Assembly (NCBI GenBank): GCA_030435675.1
Contig: CM059625.1
Coordinates: 13,516,001-13,580,000, forward strand
Origin: Steinernema hermaphroditum
Taxonomy: Eukaryota; Nematoda; Chromadorea; Rhabditida; Steinernematidae
Direction: 5' to 3'
DNA: 64,000 nt
The notes beneath the pieces were generated by a model. It did no database searches, was not told the DNA's origin, and saw nothing but the letters and a program-made list of their open reading frames with translations. Position 1 is the first letter of the stretch. Each line of letters begins with the position of its first letter. This document shows positions 25,401 to 37,112 of the stretch, one piece after another. The position numbers and the translations under genes were made by a program.

Positions 25401-28400
25401 TTTCCGGACGATGACATCGTTTCGCCCGATCAAAAGCGTCGATCTCTATTTGCTTTGAAACAAGCAAAAAGTTTGCTTTGTCTGGCTCGTCCGCTCGCCG
25501 CCAAAAAAAGATTAAACCGAGTTAAGAGTGGCAGCTTTTGTCTGCGGTCGTGGGAGGGAGAAACAAAATAAATTTGACTAGGGTTACACTTCCGAATTAT
25601 TCTTGGTTCTTTGATCGTTTACAGCACGAGAGTTCCGCGTTGGTACAACAAGAGGGATAATGACATTTCGAAAAAATCGAAATAATGAAACGTTGATGAG
25701 TCTCCGAATGTCAATGTTCGTGAGATGATGTCCTTTCCAGTCGCTCTCATCCATAATTGTATGATTTCCTGGCAGCAAAAAGTTCGAATAAGTGCTAACG
25801 ATCGGGAAGACCGTCCGGCTGAGAAGAGCTGAAACTCGATTAGTCGACCCCAAAATGACGGTGGAAAAGAACTTGTCCATATGCAATGGGCAGACAAAGA
25901 AAAAAACCTGCCAATTCTTTTGGAGGAAACACAAGGGCAGTGGGTAGACATAGGGCATTGGCAAAGTTATCATTATTTGTAGCAAGTGCATCGACATAAA
26001 ACGTTTTTCAATTACTTCAGGACTACAATGAGAGGAAAAAAGGAATGAAAACATAGCAATATAGTATGCAGTGTGGGTTTGACATAACTGACTTAAATAA
26101 AGGTTCGATTTTGAAGGGCAATCTTTCATCCACCAATTTCTATCCTTTAACTGATGACTGGCGTTATTTTCCTTGACCTACGATGTTCGCTGGTCTTAGC
26201 GACAGCCCGCAGGGCCATCTCGGACCAACCTACATTAATTAATTGTATTTTATTTTTCTAAGTCCAATTTGAAATTTGTTTAATTTGAACTTCGCAAGGC
26301 AAAAAGGGAAGCTAACAATCAAGGCGTTCAAGCAAATAAACGCAAAAAAAAAGGAAGTTTGAGAGAACTATATGACACGATCATCATCATCTTAGGCATG
26401 TGGCAACTTCTTTTTTACTACATGGACTACGGGAATTACAACTAGTTTTAGGGTTCAAAAAAATCAATTTGCTATTAATTAGGTCGTACCACACGACAGC
26501 AGAGTACAAGCTTTGTTGAGGACTTTTCGCGTACTCCAAACTCTATCGAGTTTTAAAATATAAAAAGTCGTACTGGAACAAATCAATGAGCTACTCGTAA
26601 GTGGCTTAGTTAAAGAATCAGACGATCATGCGGCTCATTTATTAAAGTTAAAGAGCACAGTCGAGACATAACAACGCACTCTTCCTCTGTTGGATGACAT
26701 TTCTAATGTTTTGAAAAGTGAAGTTTTATGGTGTTTGTTGAAGAAACCACTTCTGAAACAAAAACCCTCTACTAACATCAAACCATATGAGAAGCCCAAG
26801 AAATAGACCGTGCCTAAGTTGTGAGTAACTGGAGAATATTTAGGTGATAGCAGTGGAATGGGAGAGATTGGTCTGTTTAAAGTATAGACAAATATTCAAA
26901 TGATCATCAAGGACACAGAAAGAAAAATATGAAGGTAGTCGCAGTCGTGCTTAGTTTTCAGAATACTATACTTGCACCTTATCAATGTTTGGGAGAGGTG
27001 AATGGGACGAGGACTTACGCAACGCAGCTCTTTGAAAACGACGAATGAATAAAAATAGACTGATTATTATGCCTTGAATGTCGAAACTCCATCGAAGCGT
27101 GAACGAGGGTTCATCAATTAATCTTTTGCCGAACTATTATTTTCGGTTGTTTTCATTCAGAACAGAATAGAAAAGGACGGATACCGAGAATCACGTACTA
27201 AAAATTCTACGCCACGCGAAGAATCCTAAACGAAACTCTACGTAGTGTGAAGAAATCATTTTTCATGTATATTCATTTTGTGTTGACTCTCGAGCTCTCG
27301 CTCTCTACATTTTTTGCCGCGCCCACAAGCGGAAGATCTCTCCTAATCTGCTCTAAGAGGAGGCTTTTTATTTTATGGCGAGTATCCGGTGGACGATGAC
27401 TAAGCGCGCAGGATCTCAGAGAAATCTTATACTGGAAGTGACAAAGCTCTCGTCTTGAAGACTCTCGTAAACAACACTGTGAAGACCCACCTGCGCAACA
27501 GAATGTAATAAATCTACCGACCAGGGAGGAATGTGAAAACATAATCGAACAGATAATTAAGAGACGCAAGGGTCTTAGAAGCATACATTGGCCAGAAGAG
27601 AGCCTTGACCATTTTGCTCTTTAGCAGGGTATAGAGGAATAAACGTTTCACTTGCAGGGGAAATCAACGAGTGACGAGAAGCGAGTGAACGAGGGATGAA
27701 TGGAAACGACGTGAAGTTCGTGCTGCGTTATTTAAAGTTCACTTGATTCTTCTATTGAAAAAGAATGAAAACAACGCGCACATAACTCAAAAGAATGCCA
27801 AGAGCGATCCTTCGTACGAGAGTGGGCTTTCTAAATGTGGAAGGAGGTTCATATCTTGTCCTAGCAAAGATACGGACGTCCCTTGTTTTGACCAGACAAC
27901 TAACCACTTCACTCTGGAAAATGAAAATGAACGAGGGATGCAGGGCCTAAGAGTTCATGTCCCCTTGTTATGAGTTCAAAAGATTCTGTTCATCCTGTTT
28001 TTCGAAGTGCACTGAAGCAAACGCCCTCCAGTCACATCGTGTGCATATGCATTTGGCATGACACTGTAATTTGGTCTTCCACACTCTGATGGTCTTCTGT
28101 CATCCAATGATGATTATAAGGATGGTGGCGTTCGATTATGATCACGAAAACAGTAAATGGCAGACATTTTTAGGCACTGCTAATTTGGCAACTACTGTGC
28201 TAGGAGCTAGCAGTGTCTGAGCTATTGGGAATAACCTATCATCGACGCCCCTTTAGAAAGAAGTTAACTTCGAACTTGTTCTTGAGGAGAGGCAATCTCG
28301 AAATTTAAAGTTCACTGAGTGGATAGCCACCGCCATAAATTACTCGACATAAATCCGCTAATCCATTGGTACTGTATACACATAAACGTTGACTTTTGTT

Positions 28401-28682
28401 CTATCATCTAAATAATGATTAACCAGTTTAGTGCACCTAGTCGTACAGTGCCCTTTCAATCACTTATCTGGCAAGTGAGTGTGCAGAAAAAAAACGAAAA
28501 AATTCGATCAACCTCTGCGAACACTATCGCCAGACACGCCCAGTCCAGAGTTTGAGTGCAAATATTATGCAAAAAAAGATGGAAGTCAGGTGCAATCGGA
28601 CTTGGCGGATTTTAATCGTTTGCATATAACAGTGCTCTCGCACGTCGGAGGCACTCAGTCTGTTCGCTCTGTCTGGAACAAC
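22479..28682. other. Gene-poor stretch between the transposon and the unc-93-like pair
   Basis: No gene I can support. Two longer minus-strand open frames are 22713-23087 (124 codons) and 25584-26129 (181 codons, several hydrophobic stretches); neither shows a family motif and both fall within what chance allows for this length of DNA. A GC-richer island at about 23910-24060 could be regulatory. Two copies of a GGxTACGTGTGA motif lie at about 24959-24992. The last few hundred bases are upstream of the first unc-93-like gene. Confidence 0.35.
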
Positions 28683-31010
28683 ATGCCGGAAACGTGGCGT
28701 ACAAACGAAATTCTTCTCTCCTTCAATGTCGGCATCGGGTTCACCCTGACCTTTCTGGGATTCGACATGAAGAACTTCATTGAAGAAGGAATCATCCACA
28801 GCATCGCCGAACAGTTTCCTGGACGTCTGGATCCACATGCTGGATATTATGGGTAAGTATTCTTGGATGTTTTATAATTATTGGTACGGATTTCATTTTT
28901 ACCTATCCCATTTCAATGGGAATGTGAAGACGTAGAAATGAACAAGTACCAGGGAACAGGGAAGTAGGTACTGGAGTGGTACTGCATAGAATGAACTACA
29001 TATCGACAACTTTAAGATCTATTTAAATGCAGTACAAAAGCAGAATATTATACAACAGATCCACTTCAGTCTTGGCATAAGCTACGCATCCTTCACCTTG
29101 GCTACACTCATCTCTCCTGTCGTCGTGCAATACATGGGATCCAGAATGAGTCTGTTCCTCAGCAGCTGCATCTTCACTGCTTACATGGCGGGCTTTATCG
29201 TTCTTAACACATGGGTTTACTACGCCATTTCTATTGCTATGGGCATCGCATGCGGTGGTAAGATCTCTGATCTTGTTTTGCAGTGATTTTGAAATGCAAA
29301 TACTGTGGTGTGTGTCGAGTTTGAACGGATAACCATGTGCACCTCATGGGTTCATTTGGCTTGTAAATGGGAGGACTGAATCTGTAATCCATAATTTTGC
29401 CTTTAAAGTGGTCTGTGGTGTATATGTGCACAGTAGAAAACAATAATATGTTTACCAGCTTTGTTAACCACATCAACCCTTCGCTAAAACACACTTTTTG
29501 TTCAGTGATTTGGACGGCACAAGGAGTCTACATCAGCCAGTTTACCTCAAAGAAGAATGCGGTTCGCAACAGCGGAATCGTTTGGTCTGTCAACTGCCTC
29601 AGGTTCGGTCTTCACATAGCAACATACTCAAACTCGTTGTTTCAGCTTTGTGTTTGGAGCTATCATGTTGTTCGCCTTCTTCAGCATCACCGATAACTTG
29701 GTGCTCACAGAAACCGTTGTGACGTAAAGCACGTCTCACGCTTGCATATCTCAAGCGTCACATGTCTAGGTACGTCTTCGGTGGTTTCATCGCTTCCTGT
29801 ATCCTTGGGAATATCGCATTCCTCCTTCTTCCAACACAGACTCCACAGCACGGCAAAGACTTGTCTGTGGCTTCTTGTCTTAGTGAGTCCCAGGATAGAA
29901 TAGAGTGCGTATAAGAAATGAGCCTTGTAGGCAAGAACTTCCATGTGATGACCGACAGGAGAATGCAAATACTGACGATTCCCTTTATCTACTTGGGTGT
30001 TTACACATCACATGTCCTTGGTATCTTTCCAACTTGTATGCTTTTCTCGGAAAAGTTGCGCTCTACCGTTGGAAATCAGTTAACAGCCTACTATGGACTC
30101 GTCATTGGAATTGGCGAAATTCTGGGTAAGAATTGTTATTGCTTCGGAGTGCGCTGTAGCGGAGACAGTTCCTGAAATAGGGGATGATTAAAAAGGGGAT
30201 GGTCACGCGGAGATCGATCGTTCACTTTCCATCGGAACTATATAATTAAGCTGATCTTCTGACTATTTCTACAAAGGGACACGTCCAGCAGTCTGGCATT
30301 TCAGGTTGAGCCACTGAGCCCTAACCGTAGCAGCAGTCACAATTTAAGCAAACTGTCATTTTCAGCTGGATTTGCAATCAGCTTCTACAGCAAGAAAACG
30401 AAGGGTGAAAAGCTCATTCCGCTGGTCATCATCGCAGTTCCAATGCACGTCCTTTCCTACGTCCTCACTTACCTGTGCTTCCACAAAAACTCTAAATTCG
30501 AAATAACCGACGAACCGGCATACTTCGACACAACGTTTGTTTTTAAATACGTTGCATATGCTTAAAATCGCTAATCATTTAGGCTGTGGGTCTCCCTAGT
30601 CATTGCTTTCCTCATCGCTCTGGGAGACATCTGCTGGAACACGGTGCGAGGTGCGTACTTGACCACCTACTTCACCAATGATCAAAGTCAAGTCTTCGCG
30701 ATGAGCAAATTCTTCCAGGTAAAAAGGCAATCTTTAAAGCAGTGAGATCTGGTTCTTTTAGTCAATTGGATCGTGTGCAACATATTTGGTGGGAAAGTAT
30801 ATTGATCTCCACGATCAGCTTATAATCAATATTGTGCTGACTTTTTTGTCAGCGGGCGCCTACTATGTCGTTATTAAAGAAGACGAGCGAAAGCGGGAAG
30901 CCGAAAGGGAAGCTGAGGAACGAGAGCAGAAGCAGAATCAAGTAGCTGTGGTTTCTAATAAGCAACTTGTCTTTGAGAGCATTGATATGGGTACTAAAAT
31001 ACAAGTGTGA
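28683..31010 (+). CDS. UNC-93/MFSD11-like major-facilitator membrane protein, copy 1
   Basis: UNC-93 family proteins are multi-pass membrane proteins of the major facilitator fold; UNC-93 regulates a two-pore potassium channel, while most relatives have no known substrate. Nine exons (28683-28852, 29070-29257, 29506-29602, 29646-29723, 29770-29882, 29931-30125, 30366-30534, 30583-30718, 30762-31010) join in phase to give 464 residues. Family signs are LGFDMKNFIEE in TM1, VIWTAQGVYIS, and RNSGIVW at about 140-150, which matches the WTAQG and RNSGxFW signature of MFSD11/UNC-93 proteins. About ten to twelve hydrophobic segments are spread along the chain. The cytoplasmic tail is highly charged (about 30 Arg/Glu/Lys residues from 420). 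The start is the first ATG that aligns with copy 2. The frame is open well upstream, so an earlier start is possible. Confidence 0.88.
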
Positions 31011-31012
31011 AA

Positions 31013-31018
31013 AATAAA
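31013..31018 (+). terminator. Poly(A) signal AATAAA two bases after the stop
   Basis: AATAAA begins two bases after the TGA of copy 1, so if it is used the 3' UTR is only about 20 bases long. No other signal closer to the end is needed. Confidence 0.5.
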
Positions 31019-31813
31019 TGAAAACTCTAATATGTATACAATTTGGCGTCTTTTTAGCTCCTTTTAAGTTCGGCGATGCCGAAGAAGACGTGCACAGTGA
31101 AATGTTCTATTTGAAGCCGATGTTAGCACTGGACCCTGCTAATGCTAGTTTTCTAAATATTTCAAATAAACATTTCATCATTTTTGCATTTGGACAATGT
31201 ACTTCACCAATAAGTTCCTATTGTAATGGTGAAGAGGTGTCAGGCAGAAGAAATATGCACCAATCACAAGACTGCGAGCTGCATCAGAGCAAAGTGAAGG
31301 AAAGATTGAAGCTTCTGACCGTAATATTTCTGCTTTACCGTGCCTGATGTTGTTTCTCGTACAATTTAAGTGACCGCGATTCGGAATTTTCTACTGTCAA
31401 GTTCATCCTAGAAATCAAAAAAATAATATCGCATGTCACTCATCCACTTTCCGGGCAAGAATTAATCACAACGATGACAATGCGATATCCAAGAGTCACT
31501 ATGAGTAATGATCTTTGTTCCCAACGGTAGCTATTTAATAGAACTTTATGACAAATAAGTCCGAGTGGAAGTGAGTTCTTCTGAAATCTCTCAGTAGGGT
31601 TGAAATTTGATTTATGGTGCGCGAAGCTGTAGGTTGTGCAGTCGAGTCACAAAATCGTCGCGATAGGTCCTCCACTAATTTGCATGTATGTACATTAAAA
31701 TGCCGCGAAAAACGGAAAGATCACGGGGTATTCGCGAGAACGATGAACCGTTTGAAGAATTTGCATAGGCTGCGTCCACTGGAGTCGTGTGCCGGCTCCG
31801 TTTTCTCGAGGTA
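31019..31813. other. Spacer between the tandem unc-93-like genes
   Basis: About 0.8 kb with a 109-codon open frame at 31018-31347 that matches nothing I know and starts directly after the poly(A) signal. No coding feature is supported. It probably holds the promoter of copy 2. Confidence 0.4.
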
Positions 31814-33764
31814 ATGTGGCGTGAGAATGAACTTGTCCTCTCCTACGTCTTGGGGACCGCCTTTACCCTTATGCTCCTTGGCTTCGATATGAAGAACTTT
31901 ATCGAAGAAGGTCTTATACACAGTATTGCGGAGCAGTTTCCTGGAAGAATGGACCCACACGCAGGCTACATTGGGTAAGTTCGTTAGAAAGTGATATACA
32001 CACAGGTCAATTTAGCCTCGGAATCAACTATGCGTTCTTTACGGTTGCGACTCTCTTTTCGCCAGCGATTGTGGGATACCTCGGCTCTCGTCTCAGTCTC
32101 TTCTTCTGCAGCATTGTGCTTGTTGGCTACATGGTCGGATTTATGGTGCTCAACACTTGGATTTATTATGCCATATCAGCATTTATGGGAGTTGCTTGCG
32201 GAGGTAGCCTTTTTAAAGTTTCCATGTCGGTCGACATTAATGCACTCTAGTGTAAGCGAATACATACTTTCGTTCGTTTGCAATATTTCTGCCAAAACAT
32301 AGTGTTTAAAAACAACTCGTTTCCTCAGCTTGAATGATAATCCTTTCAGGCCAACAGCCTAGAAGCTAACCTAAATTCGAAGCGGACCTAGATTGAAAGC
32401 CTATGAGGACTGTTTCCAAACAAAGTCAGTTGCGATGCTTGACGAAATGTCTAAACATTGACTGTATGAACAAATTCCTACCACAGACAATTCAACTTCT
32501 TAACCATACAAACATTTCGCTTTTTAGTAATGTGGACAGCTCAGGGAGTCTACATGAGTCAGTACACCACAAGAGAGAACGTGCTTCGCAATAGTGGAAT
32601 CTTTTGGGCGATCACATGTGTTAGGTGCTCATAACTATCACAATAAGAAACAACACAGCATTTCAGTTTCCTCATAGGTGGTATCATGTTATTTGTACTC
32701 TTCAGCTTCACTGATAACTCCATTTTCACCGAATCAGTTGTCCGGTAATAGAAGGTCTCGATCACATCTTACGGTGTGGTCGTGTTTAGATGCATCTTTG
32801 GACTCTTTGTGATTACGGGCTCCTTGGGGAGCTTGGGATTCCTCGTTCTTCCCACGCAGCGCAAGCCTTACTCAAAGGAGTTCTCCATTATTTCTTGTAT
32901 CAGTAAGGCTCTCGCTGGAGTGCGTTGGCCGCATTCGTGATTTTAGACAAGAATTTCGAGATTATGGGCGACCGACGAATGCAACTTGTGACTATCACCT
33001 TCCTGTATCTTGGAGTTCAGACTTCTTATTTCCTCGGGATCTACCCAACATGCATGCTGTTCACAGAGCAGCTACGATCGTCGGTTGGAAATCAGATAAT
33101 TGGGTGTTACGGAGTCGTCATTGGCGTAGGAGAGATCTTAGGTACACTTTAGACGCACCCATCTGTAACATAGTGTTTTTCAGTTGGGTTCGTGATCACC
33201 TTCTACTGCCAAAAAACTAATGGTGGAAGGCTTTTTCCCATCGTTATTGCCGGCCTTATCACGCATATGCTTGCTTATGGACTTACGTATCTATCATTCC
33301 ACAAGAACTCTAAATTCGAGGTTATTTCCGATCCAGCTCATGTTCCTACATCGTAAGTGCACAGATCTAGCGAAACGTACAGCCCCTTCGTTTTAGGTTG
33401 TGGCTATCCATGATCATAGCGTTCCTCCTTGCCGCAGGAGACAACTGCTGGAACACGGTTCGGGGTGCATATCTAACTCATACGTTCACACAGCATAAGG
33501 GACAAGTGTTTGCGATGAGCAAATTTTTCCAGGTGGGCACGAACACTAGATACTTACGTAGGATCTTAGTCAATCGCGTCTTGTGTCACTTATTTGGTCG
33601 GAAAATACATTGACCTCCACGGCCAACTTCTGCTAAACACTGTTCTTGCCATTTTGGCTTCCGCATCGCTCTACCTTCTGATCAAAGACGAGGAAGGAGA
33701 ACAGAAGAAGGCAGCGAAGTTGGCGAGATCAGCCAACCCGAAAGTCAGTCATGTATCTGTATAA
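31814..33764 (+). CDS. UNC-93/MFSD11-like major-facilitator membrane protein, copy 2
   Basis: Same family and fold as the gene upstream. Nine exons (31814-31974, 32016-32203, 32528-32624, 32667-32744, 32790-32902, 32947-33141, 33184-33352, 33397-33532, 33570-33764) give 443 residues. Exons 2 to 8 have exactly the same lengths and phases as in copy 1 (188, 97, 78, 113, 195, 169 and 136 bases). The two proteins share long runs such as GFDMKNFIEEG, HSIAEQFPGR, WTAQGVY, FHKNSKFE and FAMSKFFQ. Differences gather in the N-terminus and in the tail, which is shorter and less charged here. Introns are mostly 40-50 bases. This is a local duplication in direct orientation. Substrate or channel partner is not visible in the sequence. 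Confidence 0.88.
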
Positions 33765-33791
33765 AACTTCGAAATCTGTGCCGAGGCGCTC

Positions 33792-33797
33792 AATAAA
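33792..33797 (+). terminator. Poly(A) signal AATAAA of copy 2
   Basis: Canonical hexamer 27 bases after the TAA stop of the second unc-93-like gene. Confidence 0.6.
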
Positions 33798-34376
33798 TGT
33801 TACTGGAAAAGATGTTATGACTTTCATCCATAGCAGCAAAATGCGCAGCACTCAGGTGGATGCAATCTTGCTGTTGCCTCTTATCACAAACACTCTTGCT
33901 CTCTCTTTGGGTACGAAATGCCCATTTCATTAAGAACGTCAGCAATCAGTTACTTCTTCGATTCTGGACAAAGATTTTGACTCAACTTTTATTCAGATAG
34001 CACCTATTGCTATCGTGATACGAGTCATCATTCGGCCCTACTGTTATGGGATCTCGCAACGCTCTGCCTGAAGATAGACGCACGTACACATGTTCCGCCT
34101 TGTAAAGTCACTACCAAACCGTGTGATATGCAATACCAAATATTTATCGATATATTTCTTGGATTCAAGATCGTCTAATGATCGTGATGGATTGGCTATC
34201 GTGTTTTAGTGATATACGGACAGCTGCTTTCTGTCATAAATTTCCGTTCCTATATTAACAGGGCCTTTTATTTTCGCTCAAGCTGTGCCAGCGTGTGTTT
34301 CTCGATTTATCCGTTGCTGAATTTCCTTTGTACTGTCGCTTCGTCCGTTTAAGTCCCTGTGGTTCAGGTATTGGCC
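33798..34376. other. Spacer upstream of the mL55 gene
   Basis: About 0.58 kb with no gene seen. It ends in TTCAG 10 bases before the mL55 ATG, a likely splice or trans-splice acceptor. Confidence 0.4.
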
Positions 34377-34727
34377 ATGAACGGTGCAAGCAGGCGGCTG
34401 CTCACGTGGATGCCGCTCATCGGCAAAAATCTGACGGAAACGCGAGGAAATGCGTACCGTGCATCGATCGGAAAGATCTCACGGGCCCAGTATTTAAAAC
34501 GTTATCAAGCGACAATTATGCGTCCAGACGGATCGACTGTTGTCGCCCGTTTTGCCGAACCACGTCACCTTGTACAACTTCCAGTCGATCTACAGTCATT
34601 GAGCGAGGATGAACGGCGCCAGAGGCTGGCTGCTCGCAAGCCGAAATCAAGGAAAATCGTGGAAGAAGTGATCGACGATAATTTCGATCTCGACGAGTAC
34701 TCAACTCTCTGGGATAAAAAGGCATAG
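34377..34727 (+). CDS. mrpl-55: Mitochondrial large-subunit ribosomal protein mL55
   Basis: A metazoan-specific protein of the mitochondrial 39S subunit. The gene is a single exon of 116 residues. The core agrees with mL55 in order and spacing: RAQYLKRYQATIMRPDGST, then ARFAEPRHLVQLPVDL, then LSEDERRQRLAARK. The first 30 or so residues are basic with few acidic residues, as expected of a mitochondrial targeting sequence. The start is the ATG just after a TTCAG acceptor; an in-frame GTG upstream is not needed. The DPM1 gene begins 147 bases after the stop on the same strand, so the two may share an operon. Confidence 0.88.
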   Translation: MNGASRRLLTWMPLIGKNLTETRGNAYRASIGKISRAQYLKRYQATIMRPDGSTVVARFAEPRHLVQLPVDLQSLSEDERRQRLAARKPKSRKIVEEVIDDNFDLDEYSTLWDKKA

Positions 34728-34874
34728 TTTGTTGTCGTTATGTTTGTTATAGCTCAGTAAATCGTTCTCCTCAATCGTATCTGTTGTTCTTTATGCACGG
34801 TTTGGCATCCTGCAATTTTACTTGTTATGCGCTGTGCCCGTCGGTGGTAGCTGAACTGTTTCATTTAAGACAAA

Positions 34875-35788
<914 letters not shown>

Positions 35789-36497
35789 ACCATCGTCTGT
35801 GATAATCCAATGAGAAACTAAGTCTTGTTGTTATTTATTCATTTAATAAGATTTGTTATTTATTGTTACGATGTTGTTTACAATACATGACTGGCACTTT
35901 TAAGGCGAGTTTTGACCGGTGATGGAATGTGGACGTGACTGAATTGTCTTCGTTGAAGTGTCATGGAGACATTCGTGGTCAGCTTGTTTTATACCAACTA
36001 TTTACTAGTTCACCACTTTTATCGAACCATGCTATGTATCCGCATGTTGCCTTTCCTGATAAGTCGAAAAGTTTCAACTCGTCACAACGTTCTCCGCCTA
36101 TTTCTGTGCTGTTGTAGCCTTGAAAGTCGAAGTGGTTTATGGAACAGCTCAGACTTCCACATCGTCCAACGTCGTTGTCATACCTACAAATATGATCGGT
36201 TAATGGGGAAGAGATGACGACTGAGATGACGAGATTACAACCACGGATGTTGGTCTCAATTTCTTGCACTGTGAAGCTGTTCTACCCTCTACAGGTTCGT
36301 CACTTAAAGACCTTTAGGCTAATGTTCCCAATAATCAGAACTATTGGTGCGCGGCTGTTTAGCATTATTCTGTAAAATAATAAAGATTTGGTTCGTACCG
36401 ACAATATGCATTAAATGCATCCTTTGCACCCATCCACCGCCCACTCCACGAGCACTCCTGTGGATCGCTTCTGAAACAATGCAGCCACCGTTGTTTT
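35789..36497. other. Convergent intergenic region
   Basis: 3' flanks of DPM1 (+) and the secreted-protein gene (-). AT-rich after 35820; overlapping short open frames only. No gene seen. Confidence 0.4.
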
Positions 36498-37112
36498 CTA
36501 GACAGAGTGAACCCACTTGCAGCAAAACCGTTTTGTAAATGTTCGCCCCAACACAGTGCTGCAAGGTTCTCCGAAGCTCGGATCCGGGATGCAGAAGGAA
36601 GTGAACCACATGTTCGAACATCGGCCATTGTGCCGTCGAATGTAGTCGTACTCCGGCGGACAAGGATGATTACAAAGAGGTGCCGTACCGAACCACTTGC
36701 AGCCACCGTCAGAGGGAAACGGTCTGTAGGCGGTGAGGTCGGAGACCGCACGGGCCGTCATGCCGATCATGCCGGAGACGACGGCTGTGACGATGGGGCC
36801 GCTGAGCACTCCGCCATCTCTTTTCTTCCGGCGCTTCTCTCTCTCGGCTACCGTATTGCGGGCTACTTCGGCGAAGAGTTCCAAAGGCTCTTTCGCTTCA
36901 TCTGTCGCGTTCCTTATGTGGTAGCCGTGCGAGAACTTCTCCAACGTGTACTGCTTCATCCGTTCCCGCATCTCCCACTCGTCCTCCCAGTTGGTTACTG
37001 TAGGCACCTGTGCCATCGCGTCACCGTGGAAAACAATTTCGCCCTCGACGTCAAATCCATCGACGAAGCTGCCAAGAGCGGCGACAGCACAGAGCACATG
37101 GACCAATCGCAT
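36498..37112 (-). CDS. Secreted eight-cysteine protein with a possible furin-cleaved pro-region
   Basis: Single exon of 204 residues. A signal peptide is clear (MRLVHVLCAVAALGSFVDG). The middle is acidic and amphipathic and ends in a basic run, EREKRRKKRDGG, that fits a furin-type site. The mature C-terminal part (138-204) has eight cysteines and starts CKWFGTAPLCNHPCP. A C-x-W-x-GTAP-F/L-C pattern recurs in nematode secreted proteins of unknown function, and I place this protein there with moderate confidence. Between pro-region and cysteine domain is a Gly/Ala/Val-rich stretch (GPIVTAVVSGMIG) that could be a weak membrane-interacting segment. The start is the ATG nine bases after a TTTCAG acceptor; the frame is open further upstream. 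Confidence 0.75.
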   Translation of the reverse strand: MRLVHVLCAVAALGSFVDGFDVEGEIVFHGDAMAQVPTVTNWEDEWEMRERMKQYTLEKFSHGYHIRNATDEAKEPLELFAEVARNTVAEREKRRKKRDGGVLSGPIVTAVVSGMIGMTARAVSDLTAYRPFPSDGGCKWFGTAPLCNHPCPPEYDYIRRHNGRCSNMWFTSFCIPDPSFGEPCSTVLGRTFTKRFCCKWVHSV

